DNA of 64,000 nucleotides, from the NCBI RefSeq assembly GCF_001428255.1, contig NZ_LMRW01000025.1, positions 62,001-126,000 on the forward strand, given 5' to 3'. Each line of letters begins with the position of its first letter. The stretch's first letter is position 1. The translations under genes and the position numbers were made by a program. This stretch comes from Agromyces sp. Soil535 (lineage in GTDB: Bacteria; Actinomycetota; Actinomycetes; Actinomycetales; Microbacteriaceae). The notes beneath the pieces are model-generated. The model made no database searches and was not told where the DNA came from. It saw nothing but the letters and a program-made list of their open reading frames with translations. Positions 1-8,171 of the stretch are shown piece after piece.

Positions 1-1
1 C

Positions 2-517
2 GCAGTGCTCAACGTCGCCGGACTCGACATCGAGGCGCTCACCGACCACGTGCGCGCCACCGGCACCGTCGTCGGCTTCGCGGGCGCTGAGGCGCTCGAC
101 GGCGCCGAGCTGCTCATCCAGGACGTCGACCTCCTCGTGCCCGCCGCCGTCGAGGGCGTGCTGCACGACGGCAACGCGCCCGACGTGCTCGCGAGCGTCA
201 TCGTCGAGGGCGCGAACGGCCCCACCACGCCTGCGGCCGACCGCATCCTGCGGGAGCGCGGCGTCCTCGTGGTGCCCGACATCCTCGCCAACGCAGGCGG
301 CGTCATCGTCTCGTACTTCGAGTGGGTGCAGGCCAACCAGGCCTACTGGTGGCGCGCCGACGAGGTCGAGTCCAGACTGGAAGAGCGGATGTTGAGCGCC
401 TGGCAGCACGTGCTCGGGTACGCCCAGGCCCGCGGCCTCTCGCTCCGCACCGCGGCCACCGCCCTGGCGGTCGAGCGCGTCGCCGAAGCCCACCGCCTGC
501 GCGGTCTCTACCCCTGA
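2..517 (+). CDS. Glu/Leu/Phe/Val dehydrogenase, C-terminal part (cut by window start)
   Basis: This is the last ~170 residues of an NAD(P)-dependent amino-acid dehydrogenase, most likely glutamate dehydrogenase (glutamate to 2-oxoglutarate plus ammonia, cytoplasmic). What is visible is the distal part of the nucleotide-binding domain: LLVPAAVEGVLH, then VEGANGPTTPAAD, then VPDILANAGGVIVSYFEW. The NAGG-V-SYFEW block is typical of the Glu/Leu/Phe/Val family. The frame is open to the window edge, so the start lies upstream. It is followed 49 bp later by a succinate-semialdehyde dehydrogenase in the same direction, which fits a shared role in glutamate/GABA catabolism. Leucine dehydrogenase cannot be fully excluded without the N-terminal half. 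Confidence 0.88.
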   Translation, partial: AVLNVAGLDIEALTDHVRATGTVVGFAGAEALDGAELLIQDVDLLVPAAVEGVLHDGNAPDVLASVIVEGANGPTTPAADRILRERGVLVVPDILANAGGVIVSYFEWVQANQAYWWRADEVESRLEERMLSAWQHVLGYAQARGLSLRTAATALAVERVAEAHRLRGLYP

Positions 518-566
518 TCGGAACCACTCACACCGTCCGGCCTCACACGAAACGGAACACGTCACC

Positions 567-2045
567 ATGACCGACACCCTGCAGAACACCACTGAGTCCG
601 CACTCCTCGGCCGCGTCGCCGACGGACTCCTCATCGGCGGCGAGTGGGTCCCGGCCGAGGGCGGCAGGACCTTGGCCGTGTCCGACCCGTCGACCGGTCG
701 CACGATCAAGGAGATCGCGGATGCCTCGCCCGCCGACGGCATCCGCGCACTCGACGCCGCCGTGGCCGCCCAGGAGGGGTGGGCCGCGACCGCACCGCGC
801 GAGCGCGGGGAGCTGCTGCGCCGCGCGTTCGACCTGCTCCAGGCCCGCAAGGAGGACTTCGCCCTCCTGATGACGCTCGAGATGGGGAAGCCGCTCCAAG
901 AGGCGCGCGGCGAGGTCGCCTACGGCGGCGAGTTCCTGCGCTGGTTCGGTGAGGAGGCCGTGCGCATCTCGGGACGCTACGGGCTGAACCCCGAGGGCAC
1001 GGGCCGCATGATCGTGTCGCAGCGTCCCGTCGGCCCGTCGTTCCTCATCACGCCATGGAACTTCCCGCTCGCGATGGCGACGCGCAAGATCGCGCCGGCG
1101 CTCGCCGCGGGCTGCACGGTCGTGATCAAACCGCCGGCGCTCACGCCCCTCACCACGATCGCCTTCGCGCAGCTGCTCGAGGAGGCCGGCCTGCCGAAGG
1201 GTGTCGTGAACGTGATCCCCACGAGCACCTCGTCGAAGGTGTCGGCCCCGATCATCGCCGACCCGCGCCTGCGCAAGCTCTCGTTCACCGGGTCCACCGA
1301 GGTCGGCCGCGCCCTCATGCAGCAGGCCGCGCAGGGCATCCTCCGCACCAGCATGGAGCTCGGCGGCAACGCGCCGTTCGTCATCTTCGAGGATGCCGAC
1401 CTCGACAGGGCGGTCGACGGCGCGATGATCGCGAAGTTCCGCAACATCGGGCAGGCGTGCACCGCCGCGAACCGGTTCCTCGTGCACGAGGCGGTCGCCG
1501 ACGAGTTCGCCAAGCGCGTCGCGGAGCGCGTGCGGGCCATGAAGGTCGGGCGCGGCACCGAGGAGGGCGTGAACATCGGACCGCTCATCGACGCCAAGGC
1601 GGTCGCCTCGACCGACGACCTCGTGCAGGACGCGGTGGGCCGCGGCGCCACGGTGCTCACGGGCGGCACCCGCATCGACGGTGACGGCACGTTCTACGCG
1701 CCCACCGTGCTGGCGGGCGTCGCGGTCGGCAGCCGGATGCTCCGCGAGGAGATCTTCGGCCCGGTGCTCGGCATCACCACGTTCGCCGACGAAGACGAGG
1801 CCGTGCGCCTCGCGAACGCCACCGAGTACGGGCTCGTCTCGTACGTGTTCACCCAGGACCTCGCGCGCGGCCACCGCATGATCGAGCGCCTCGCGACGGG
1901 CATGATGGGCCTCAACACGGGTCTCGTCTCGAACGCGGCCGCGCCGTTCGGCGGCGTCAAGCAGTCGGGCATCGGCCGCGAGGGCGGACTCGAGGGCATC
2001 CACGAGTACCTCGACACCAAGTACACGCTCATCCCCGTGAGCTGA
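567..2045 (+). CDS. gabD: NAD(P)-dependent succinate-semialdehyde dehydrogenase family aldehyde dehydrogenase
   Basis: This 492-residue aldehyde dehydrogenase probably oxidises succinate semialdehyde to succinate, the last step of GABA and putrescine breakdown. The cofactor-site motif ITPWNFPLA is present, followed by the general-base context MELGGNAPF (Glu264), the catalytic cysteine in IGQACTAANR (Cys298) and the C-terminal EEIFGPVLG motif. Length is normal. The ATG follows a purine-rich but weak ribosome site. A glutamate dehydrogenase-type gene lies just upstream and a putrescine oxidase gene downstream. That supports a putrescine, 4-aminobutyraldehyde, GABA, succinate route. Oxidation of 4-aminobutyraldehyde instead is a real alternative. 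A GGATGCC hairpin follows the stop. Confidence 0.85.
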   Translation: MTDTLQNTTESALLGRVADGLLIGGEWVPAEGGRTLAVSDPSTGRTIKEIADASPADGIRALDAAVAAQEGWAATAPRERGELLRRAFDLLQARKEDFALLMTLEMGKPLQEARGEVAYGGEFLRWFGEEAVRISGRYGLNPEGTGRMIVSQRPVGPSFLITPWNFPLAMATRKIAPALAAGCTVVIKPPALTPLTTIAFAQLLEEAGLPKGVVNVIPTSTSSKVSAPIIADPRLRKLSFTGSTEVGRALMQQAAQGILRTSMELGGNAPFVIFEDADLDRAVDGAMIAKFRNIGQACTAANRFLVHEAVADEFAKRVAERVRAMKVGRGTEEGVNIGPLIDAKAVASTDDLVQDAVGRGATVLTGGTRIDGDGTFYAPTVLAGVAVGSRMLREEIFGPVLGITTFADEDEAVRLANATEYGLVSYVFTQDLARGHRMIERLATGMMGLNTGLVSNAAAPFGGVKQSGIGREGGLEGIHEYLDTKYTLIPVS

Positions 2046-2054
2046 CCGACACGA

Positions 2055-2088
2055 GCGGATGCCGCAGCCGACACGCCGCGGCATCCGC
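2055..2088. terminator. GGATGCC-type hairpin after the semialdehyde dehydrogenase gene
   Basis: Perfect 11-bp inverted repeat (GCGGATGCCGC and its complement) around a 12-nt loop, starting 10 bp after the stop codon. There is no clear T tract, so it may slow or stop RNA polymerase without being a classical intrinsic terminator. Confidence 0.5.
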
Positions 2089-2100
2089 CCCTCTGCTGTT

Positions 2101-2273
2101 CAGAATTCAGGAAACGCCGCGGCATCCGCTCACTCGCGGCTTTTCGCAATTCAGGAGCGGTTGCCGGGGTCGGAGCCGGACGCCACGCGTTCTACCCTCT
2201 GACGGAACGGCACCGCCCCAAGACTCCTGAATTCTGCACGGGGCACTGCCACAGTGTTCCTGAATCCTGCAAG
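2101..2273. promoter_or_regulatory. Four-copy TCCTGAAT motif array upstream of the putrescine oxidase gene
   Basis: A motif close to TCCTGAATTCTGCA occurs four times: on the minus strand at 2101-2113 and 2146-2157, and on the plus strand at 2224-2239 and 2257-2273. The first two copies face the last two. The plus copies are 33 bp apart and the nearer one ends 20 bp before the putrescine oxidase start. This arrangement is what one expects for cooperative binding by a dimeric regulator. The cognate factor is unknown and no regulator gene is adjacent. Confidence 0.5.
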
Positions 2274-2293
2274 ACGAACGAAAGACAAGAGAC

Positions 2294-3658
2294 ATGGAAC
2301 GCATCGACTGCGACGTCGTGATCGTGGGTGCCGGGGCATCCGGCCTCACCGCCGCCACCCGACTGAAGGACGCCGGCCGCTCGGTCGTGGTGCTCGAGGC
2401 GCGCGACCGCGTCGGCGGACGGCTCTGGACCGACGACGTCGACGGCGCCATGCTCGAGATCGGCGGCCAGTGGGTCTCGCCCGACCAGGACGCGCTCATC
2501 GAGACGCTCGACGCGCTCGGCCTCGAGACCTACCCGCGGTATCGCGAGGGCGTGAACATCTACATCGGCCCCGACGGCGAGCTCAAGAAGTTCGAGGGCG
2601 AGATCTTCCCCGTTCCGCCGGCCACTGAGCACGAGATCGTCACCCTCATCGACAAGCTCGACGCACTCGTCGCCGAGATCGACCCCGACCGCCCCTGGGA
2701 TCACCCGCAGGCGAAGGACCTCGACGAGATCTCGTTCTCACGCTGGCTCGAGACGCAGACCGACGACGAGGAGGCGCGCGAGAACATCGGCATGTTCATC
2801 GCGGGCGCCATGCTCACCAAGCCCGCGCACGCGTTCTCCGCCCTGCAGGCGCTGCTGATGGCGGCATCCGCAGGCTCGTTCTCGAACCTCGTCGACGCCG
2901 ACTTCATCCTCGACCGCCGCGTCGTCGGCGGCCTGCAGCAGGTGCCGCTGCTCCTCGCCGAGCGGCTCGGCGGTGGGGTGCGCCCCGGCCAGGCGGTGCG
3001 CACGCTGCGCTGGCACCCGGATGCCTCGGAGCGGGGCGTCGTCGCGGTGACCGACGACGTCGAGGTGCACGCGAAGCACGTGGTGCTCGCGGTGCCGCCG
3101 ATCCTCATCAGCCGCATCTCCTACGACCCACCGCTGCCGCGCCGGCAGCAGCAGCTGCACCAGCACCTCTCGATGGGCCTCGTCATCAAGGTGCACGCCG
3201 TCTACGAGACGCCGTTCTGGCGCGAAGCCGGCCTCTCGGGCACCGCGTTCAGCCCCTACGAGCTCGTGCACGAGGCCTACGACAACACCAACCACGAGGA
3301 TCCGCGCGGCACGCTCGTGGGCTTCGTCGCCGACGAGGAGGCGGACGGCGTCTTCTCGCTGAGCGCCGAGGACCGCAAGGAGCGGATCCTCGAGTCGCTC
3401 TCGCACTACTACGGCGAGCAGGCGCTGCATCCGGTCGTCTACTACGAGAGCGACTGGGGCTCGGAGGAGTGGACCCGTGGCGCCTACGCGGCGAGCTTCG
3501 ACATGGGCGGCCTCGCGCGCTACGGCGCAGACCTGCGCACGCCCGTGGGGCCCATCCACTTCTCGTGCAGCGACATGGCCGGCAAGGGCTACCAGCACGT
3601 GGACGGCGCCATCCGCGTCGGTCGCGAGGTCGCCGACGAGATCCTCGCCGCGTCGTGA
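2294..3658 (+). CDS. puo: Putrescine oxidase (flavin amine oxidase)
   Basis: This 454-residue FAD amine oxidase matches, as recalled, actinobacterial putrescine oxidases (Rhodococcus, Kocuria) along its whole length. The enzyme converts putrescine, oxygen and water to 4-aminobutanal, ammonia and hydrogen peroxide in the cytoplasm. Visible features are the N-terminal dinucleotide fold VVIVGAGASGL (Gly12, Gly14, Gly17), DRVGGRLW, the substrate-cavity stretch GGQWVSPDQ, and a C-terminal flavin segment with SDWGSEEWTRGAYA, HFSCSD and GYQHVDGAI. It lacks a signal peptide. The upstream semialdehyde dehydrogenase would process its product after further oxidation. Regulation is probably through the TCCTGAAT array before the gene. 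Confidence 0.9.
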   Translation: MERIDCDVVIVGAGASGLTAATRLKDAGRSVVVLEARDRVGGRLWTDDVDGAMLEIGGQWVSPDQDALIETLDALGLETYPRYREGVNIYIGPDGELKKFEGEIFPVPPATEHEIVTLIDKLDALVAEIDPDRPWDHPQAKDLDEISFSRWLETQTDDEEARENIGMFIAGAMLTKPAHAFSALQALLMAASAGSFSNLVDADFILDRRVVGGLQQVPLLLAERLGGGVRPGQAVRTLRWHPDASERGVVAVTDDVEVHAKHVVLAVPPILISRISYDPPLPRRQQQLHQHLSMGLVIKVHAVYETPFWREAGLSGTAFSPYELVHEAYDNTNHEDPRGTLVGFVADEEADGVFSLSAEDRKERILESLSHYYGEQALHPVVYYESDWGSEEWTRGAYAASFDMGGLARYGADLRTPVGPIHFSCSDMAGKGYQHVDGAIRVGREVADEILAAS

Positions 3659-3768
3659 ACCCGTGACGGATGCCGCAGCCCGCCGCATGGCGTGACCCGG
3701 TTCTTCACGCCGGGTGACGCGACGGGCGGCTCTGAGGCCGACCCGATTCCCGAGTCGGTCGGTGACGG

Positions 3769-3815
3769 CGAAACGTCGCAGATGCGGGGTCGTACCCTGC
3801 ATCCGCGACGTTTCG
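3769..3815. terminator. Long imperfect hairpin between convergent genes
   Basis: Two 21-nt arms (3769-3789 and 3795-3815) pair with only two mismatches around a 5-nt loop. It lies between the ends of the putrescine oxidase gene and the convergent amidohydrolase gene, so it could terminate transcripts from both sides. Of the 233 bp between these genes, the only other structure seen is the direct repeat at 3813-3866. Confidence 0.6.
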
Positions 3816-3866
3816 ATGGACGAGGTCGTCAGGCGACGTCTCGATGGGACGAGGTCGTCAGGCGAC
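3813..3866. repeat. Tandem direct repeat, 25/26 bp, two copies
   Basis: The unit reading TCGATGG-ACGAGGTCGTC-AGGCGAC occurs at 3813-3837 and again at 3841-3866 with one inserted G. It directly follows the hairpin and partly shares its last bases. Origin by slippage or a local duplication is likely; no function is apparent. Confidence 0.7.
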
Positions 3867-3886
3867 AGCGCGCGCCGCGTCGACGT

Positions 3887-3900
3887 CCTCCTCAACCCGC
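3887..3900 (-). repeat. Fragment of the paired palindromic repeat, overlapping the amidohydrolase stop
   Basis: The minus strand reads GCGGGTTGAGGAGG, the same 14 bases that begin the full paired repeats at 18264, 54321 and 62981. The TGA within it is the stop codon of the amidohydrolase gene. The rest of the repeat unit is not recognisable here, so this is either a decayed copy or the insertion target. Confidence 0.5.
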
Positions 3901-5529
3901 TCGAGGTGTGGCCCGGGGTGCTTCGTAGGCCGTGACGCCCGCCACCACGGTGCGCACCACGCGTGCCTCGAGCAGGACCGCCTCGCCTGCGGCGAACGGG
4001 TCGCGGTCGAGCACCGCGAAGTCCGCGGCGAACCCTTCCGCGAGCCTGCCGCGCACGTGCTCCTCGCGGCAGGATGCCGCCGCGTCGTGGGTGGCGTGCA
4101 CGATCGCGTCGGCGAGCGGCACCGCGTACTCGGGGTGGTTCGCTGGGAACGACCCGTCGAGCGCCGAGCGCCGGGTGCTGGCCACGTAGAGGTTGGGCAG
4201 GGCCTCGTGCGGGGCGGTCGGGGCATCCGTCGAGAACGCCAGCAGCGCACCCGCGTCGGTGAACTCGGTCCACGGGAACCCGCGGTCGGCCCGCTCGTCG
4301 CCGAGCATCGCGGCCCAGTTCGACCAGATCGCCGGGTCGGCGTGCACGGGCTGCATCGAGGCGGTGACCCCGAGCCGCGCGAGGCGAACGACGTCGTCGG
4401 CGGCGACGGACTCGAGGTGCTCGATGCGGTGCCGCCGGTCGCGGTCGCCGTTCACGGCATGCGCGTGCTCGAGCGCGTCGAGTGCGATCCCGCTCGCGCG
4501 GTCGCCGATCGCGTGCATCGCGACCTGGAGGCCCGCGGCATCCGCTGCCGCGACGACCGGCTTCAGCGCATCGAGCGGCCAGATCGGCTCGGCGTTCGAT
4601 CCGTCGGCATACGGATGCCGCATCGCGGCCGTGCACGCGTCGATGACGCCGTCGAGCACGAGCTTGATGCCGGCGACGCGCAGCCACGGCGAGTCGACGT
4701 CGCGCGCGAGGTCGGCGGTACGCGCGACCTGCGCGAGGTTGGCGGCATCGTCGCCCGTGTTGGCGACGAACCAGTGCGCCACCACGCGGATCGGCAGCCT
4801 GCCGCCGCGGCGGTCGGCCGCACGCCGGAACGCCGCGAGCCCGAGCTCGTCGAACGCCATGTCGACGACGCCGGTCACTCCCGAGGCGAGGTAGGCCTCG
4901 ATGGTGCGCTCGACCGCGACGTCGCGGTCGGCGTCGGTCGACTGCGCGGCGAGCTGCTCCCACACGAACTGCTGGGCTGCGGTCTCGTAGAGCATGCCAT
5001 CGGGCTCACCGTCGGCGTCGCGTCCGATGCGCCCGCCGAGCGGGTCTGGCGTGTCGCGCGTGATGCCGAGCTCGGCGAGCGCCGCCGTGTTGACCCAGCA
5101 CGAGTGGTAGTCGTTCGCGTCGAGGTACACGGGGATGTCGGCGACGACCGCGTCGATCATGCCGGCGGTCGGAGCGCCTGGCAGCGAGTCGAACAGCCAG
5201 CCACGGCCGAGCAGCCGCGGGGCGTCGGGGTCGTCGTCTCGCGCGGCGCGCAGCCGGGCCTGGATCTCCTCGAGCGTGCGGGCGTCGGTGAGTCCGACGC
5301 GGCCGAGCGCCTCGCCCATCATCACGAGGTGGGTGTGCGCATCCGTGAAGCCGGGGAGCACGACCCTTCCGTCGAGGTCGACGACCGCGGCATCCGGGCC
5401 TGCGGCCTCGCGCGCGCCGTCCGTGTCGCCGACGAAGGCGATCCTGTCGCCTTCTACGACGATCGACTCGGCCCAGGCGGGCTCGTGGGCGGTGAAGATG
5501 CGGCCGTCGCGGTAGAGCGTTCGCCTCAC
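3892..5529 (-). CDS. Amidohydrolase family 3 (YtcJ-like) metal-dependent hydrolase
   Basis: This 545-residue protein of the amidohydrolase superfamily is predicted to cleave an amide or imide bond in an unknown small molecule in the cytoplasm. The first metal-binding motif DAHTH is at residues 63-67. Later come GIKLVLDG, HAIGDRA, HRIEHLE and STDAP, which supply the remaining metal ligands of the TIM barrel. The GTG start overlaps the TGA of the upstream MFS gene (GTGA), so the two are translationally coupled. A much longer open frame continues into the transporter but is a shadow. The protein ends in Ala-Gly encoded by a repeat fragment. The neighbouring transporter and TetR suggest a substrate-inducible uptake-and-hydrolysis unit. 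Confidence 0.85.
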   Translation of the reverse strand: MRRTLYRDGRIFTAHEPAWAESIVVEGDRIAFVGDTDGAREAAGPDAAVVDLDGRVVLPGFTDAHTHLVMMGEALGRVGLTDARTLEEIQARLRAARDDDPDAPRLLGRGWLFDSLPGAPTAGMIDAVVADIPVYLDANDYHSCWVNTAALAELGITRDTPDPLGGRIGRDADGEPDGMLYETAAQQFVWEQLAAQSTDADRDVAVERTIEAYLASGVTGVVDMAFDELGLAAFRRAADRRGGRLPIRVVAHWFVANTGDDAANLAQVARTADLARDVDSPWLRVAGIKLVLDGVIDACTAAMRHPYADGSNAEPIWPLDALKPVVAAADAAGLQVAMHAIGDRASGIALDALEHAHAVNGDRDRRHRIEHLESVAADDVVRLARLGVTASMQPVHADPAIWSNWAAMLGDERADRGFPWTEFTDAGALLAFSTDAPTAPHEALPNLYVASTRRSALDGSFPANHPEYAVPLADAIVHATHDAAASCREEHVRGRLAEGFAADFAVLDRDPFAAGEAVLLEARVVRTVVAGVTAYEAPRATPRAG

Positions 5530-6779
5530 GCGGCGACCTCCTCGGCGACCGTGGCGGCCGGCGCCTCGGTGCGCTGCAGGCGGCTCGAGATGCGCGCGAC
5601 GAGGAAGGCGGGCACGGCCAGCACGAAGCTCGCGACGCCGAGCACGACGGTGAAACCCTGGTAGCCGAACGCCCCCACGAGCGCCGCGCCGATCACCGGA
5701 GTGAGGCTCGAGCCCACGAGGTAGACCGCGAACAGCGGACCCGACCAGCGTCCGTCGGCGTCGAGGCCGGCTGAGGTGGCCACGAAGTACATGAACGCGA
5801 TCGCGTAGACGGTGTTCCACGCGATGAACACGACGATGAACGCGGTCGGCTCGGTGACGAAGCCCTCGACGATCTTGAGGGCGCCGCCGACGACCAGGAG
5901 GATCGCGAGCGGCACGGCACGGCCGAGTCGGTCGCCGACGATCATGAGCAGGATGGCGCCCACGAGGCCGCCCGCGGTCGCGCCGCTGAGGGCGATGCCG
6001 AGGCCTTCCGGCGTGAGCGCGGCCTGGTCGGCGCCCATGACGCCGGCCATCGCCCACAGCGAGTCCTCGCTCGCGGCCCACAGGGCGAAGGTGACGAGGA
6101 GCACGAACCCTGCGATGGTCTCCGCCCGGCGCGGGCGGCTCGCGATGACGGATGCCCCGACCTCGGCGGCCGGGACCGCGACGTGATCGACGGCGGGTGC
6201 CGATGGCAGCCACACCGACGCGAACAGCACGGCGAGCGAGAAGAGCGCGAGGGTGCCGAACACGTTCAGCGGGGCGAGCCCGAGGAGCGGGATGATCGCG
6301 AGGATGACCGTGACGACCGCGCGGTTGGCGAGGCCGCCGAAGCCCGCGACGCGGTCGGGGTTGACGAACGCCGCGATGGCGGCGCCGGAGGACGACACGG
6401 CGCCACCGGCGCCGAGGCCGCCCACGAGGAGTCCGGCCACGACGACCCATGGCGTGGGCACGAGGGCTGCCGCGCCGAAGCCGACCGCGGCGGCCACGAG
6501 TCCGACGCGGGCGACGAGCAGGCGCCGCGGGCCGGCGCACAGCTTCGCGGTGGCGAGGCCGGTCAGGGCGGTGAGCAGCAGCGCCCCAGTGACGATCCAG
6601 CTCGCCGTCGCCACGTCGGCGCCGAGGGCGGACTGGACGGCGATGATCAGGTACGGCGAGAGGTTCACGCCGAGGTAGCCGGCGATGCCGATCCCGAACG
6701 TGGCGACGGCGGTCGGCAGCCGCAGCGGGATGCGGACGGATGGAAGTGATTGGGACACTGGGACCTCCGGGTTCGGCAC
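5526..6779 (-). CDS. Major facilitator superfamily transporter
   Basis: This 417-residue integral membrane protein has about twelve hydrophobic segments and the two-halved layout of MFS permeases. No signature identifies the substrate. It is the first gene of a two-gene unit with the amidohydrolase (stop and start overlap) and is divergent from a TetR gene. It could import the amidohydrolase substrate or export a toxic compound; the pairing with a hydrolase makes uptake slightly more likely. The ATG lies 17 bp after the palindromic operator at 6797-6815, which would block its promoter when bound. Confidence 0.85.
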   Translation of the reverse strand: MPNPEVPVSQSLPSVRIPLRLPTAVATFGIGIAGYLGVNLSPYLIIAVQSALGADVATASWIVTGALLLTALTGLATAKLCAGPRRLLVARVGLVAAAVGFGAAALVPTPWVVVAGLLVGGLGAGGAVSSSGAAIAAFVNPDRVAGFGGLANRAVVTVILAIIPLLGLAPLNVFGTLALFSLAVLFASVWLPSAPAVDHVAVPAAEVGASVIASRPRRAETIAGFVLLVTFALWAASEDSLWAMAGVMGADQAALTPEGLGIALSGATAGGLVGAILLMIVGDRLGRAVPLAILLVVGGALKIVEGFVTEPTAFIVVFIAWNTVYAIAFMYFVATSAGLDADGRWSGPLFAVYLVGSSLTPVIGAALVGAFGYQGFTVVLGVASFVLAVPAFLVARISSRLQRTEAPAATVAEEVAA

Positions 6780-6796
6780 GACGGTGTGCGCGAGTT

Positions 6797-6815
6797 AAAC
6801 GAATGGTATTCGTTT
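6797..6815. promoter_or_regulatory. Candidate TetR operator between MFS and tetR genes
   Basis: Perfect 8-bp inverted repeat AAACGAAT-GGT-ATTCGTTT in the 112-bp divergent intergenic region, the most AT-rich stretch nearby. Size and position are typical of a TetR-family operator controlling both directions. Confidence 0.7.
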
Positions 6816-6891
6816 ATTATCCATACAGGAGGCCTCGGGGGGAAGAGGGAATTTCCGAACCCGTAGGCTGACGTGGACGAAGGAGGCGCCG

Positions 6892-7506
6892 ATGCCCAGG
6901 CCGAGGACCCCGCTGCTGTCGACCGAGCGGATCGCGGACGCGGCGATGGAGCTCGTCGACGAGGGTGCGCCGTTCGGCGTCAACGCGATCGCGCGCCGGC
7001 TCGGCGTGACGCCGTCGTCGCTCTACAACCACGTCGCCGGGCGCGACGAGATCATCGAGCTCATGCGGGGCCGGCTCGCCGAGCGCTACATGCCCGTGTC
7101 GCCCACCGGAACCTGGGACGAGGTCGTCGAGGCCATGCTCCGCGCCGAACGGCGGATGTACGCCGCGCATCCGTTCCTCATCCCGCTCATCGTCGGCAAG
7201 ACGATCACCGACCCTTCGGTCATCGCGAGCTACGACCGGCTCGCCACCGTGCTCGCCGAGGCGGGCTTCCCTGAGGAGGAAGTGCTCGAGGTCGTCGCGA
7301 TCATCGACGCGTACTCGATCGGATTCGGCCTCGACCTCGCGTCGCCCGACGACGTCTGGCTGCCCGAGACGCCCACCGAGACACTCGGCCGGCTCGTCGA
7401 GGCGGGTCCCCGCGGCGCGAGGCGCAGCGACCAGGCGTTCGAGTCCGGGCTCGAGATGCTCCTCGACGGGCTGCGCCTGCGGCTCGCCCGCTACGAGCTC
7501 GACTGA
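6892..7506 (+). CDS. TetR-family transcriptional regulator
   Basis: A 204-residue regulator with an N-terminal helix-turn-helix (IARRLGVTPSSLYNHVAGRDEI, about residues 34-56) and an all-helical C-terminal ligand domain of the TetR_C type. The ATG is preceded by GAAGGAGG with good spacing. It is divergent from the MFS-amidohydrolase pair and likely represses it and itself through the AAACGAAT palindrome. The ligand is unknown. A GGATGCC-type hairpin lies 27 bp after the stop. Confidence 0.88.
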   Translation: MPRPRTPLLSTERIADAAMELVDEGAPFGVNAIARRLGVTPSSLYNHVAGRDEIIELMRGRLAERYMPVSPTGTWDEVVEAMLRAERRMYAAHPFLIPLIVGKTITDPSVIASYDRLATVLAEAGFPEEEVLEVVAIIDAYSIGFGLDLASPDDVWLPETPTETLGRLVEAGPRGARRSDQAFESGLEMLLDGLRLRLARYELD

Positions 7507-7532
7507 CTCGACCGAGCACCCTTCCGTCCGCG

Positions 7533-7561
7533 GCATCCGCCCCGTCGCACGCGGCGGATGC
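7533..7561. terminator. GGATGCC-type hairpin after tetR
   Basis: 9-bp perfect inverted repeat GCATCCGCC / GGCGGATGC with an 11-nt loop, downstream of the TetR gene. The remaining spacer up to 7724 holds a small palindrome CCTGCA-GT-TGCAGG (7626-7639) and the hadA promoter. Confidence 0.45.
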
Positions 7562-7712
7562 AGGAAGAATCGCCGATGCGCGCCCAGCAGGTTCCGCGAC
7601 ATGCCGATCATCAGGTGAGACTTCCTGCAGTTGCAGGACGACCGAGCAGCGGGGGAGCTCGCGGACACGCTGAGCGGGACGCGGGCTCCGCCCGCTCCTC
7701 GAACGCGGGTTC

Positions 7713-7718
7713 TAGACT
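7713..7718 (+). promoter_or_regulatory. -10 element of a probably leaderless hadA promoter
   Basis: TAGACT ends 6 nt before the GTG start of hadA. That places the transcription start at or next to the start codon, and no ribosome site is present. Confidence 0.5.
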
Positions 7719-7724
7719 GTCGGG

Positions 7725-8171
7725 GTGCCAGTGAACCCCAAGCTGCAGGGGTGGGTCTTCCCGCCCACCGAGCCCTACCTCGTCGGCCGCGAGAAGGTGC
7801 GCGAGTTCGCTCGCGCCGTCTTCGCGACGAACCCCATCAACTTCGATCCCGCGGCGGCGAAGGCCGCCGGCTACGACGACGTCGTCGCTCCGCCCACCTT
7901 CGCGATCGTCATGCAAGAGCACACGCTCGCACAGTTGCTCGCCGAGCCCGACGCGGGCATCGACTTCTCGCGGGTCGTGCACGGTGACCAGCGATTCACG
8001 TCGAGCCGCCCCATCGTCGCGGGCGACCTGCTCACCGCCACGCTGACCGTGCCGAGCGTGAAGACGCTCGGAGGGCACTCGATCGTCACGGCCGAGTCGT
8101 CGATCACGGATGCCACGGGCGCCCACGTCGTGACCGCGATCTCTGCGCTCGTCGTACGAGGGGAGGACTGA
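7725..8171 (+). CDS. hadA: (3R)-hydroxyacyl-ACP dehydratase subunit HadA-like (MaoC N-terminal type)
   Basis: A 148-residue hot-dog-fold protein of the FAS1-dehydratase/MaoC N-terminal type (UPF0336). It starts PVNPKLQGWVFPPTEPYLVGREKV, with the conserved hydrated stretch APPTFAIV. It is thought to pair with HadB to dehydrate 3-hydroxyacyl thioesters in fatty-acid elongation; HadA is the substrate-holding subunit without the catalytic dyad. Its stop overlaps the ATG of hadB (TGATG), and murB follows in the same way, the conserved actinobacterial order. The GTG start is supported by the promoter placement and family alignment. Confidence 0.85.
   Translation: MPVNPKLQGWVFPPTEPYLVGREKVREFARAVFATNPINFDPAAAKAAGYDDVVAPPTFAIVMQEHTLAQLLAEPDAGIDFSRVVHGDQRFTSSRPIVAGDLLTATLTVPSVKTLGGHSIVTAESSITDATGAHVVTAISALVVRGED

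Noticed and set aside
3892-6540. One open minus-strand frame of more than 880 codons across the amidohydrolase and the MFS transporter region
   Set aside because: The upstream part is an Arg/Pro-rich shadow of the transporter gene; the family start and the GTGA overlap place the true start at 5529.
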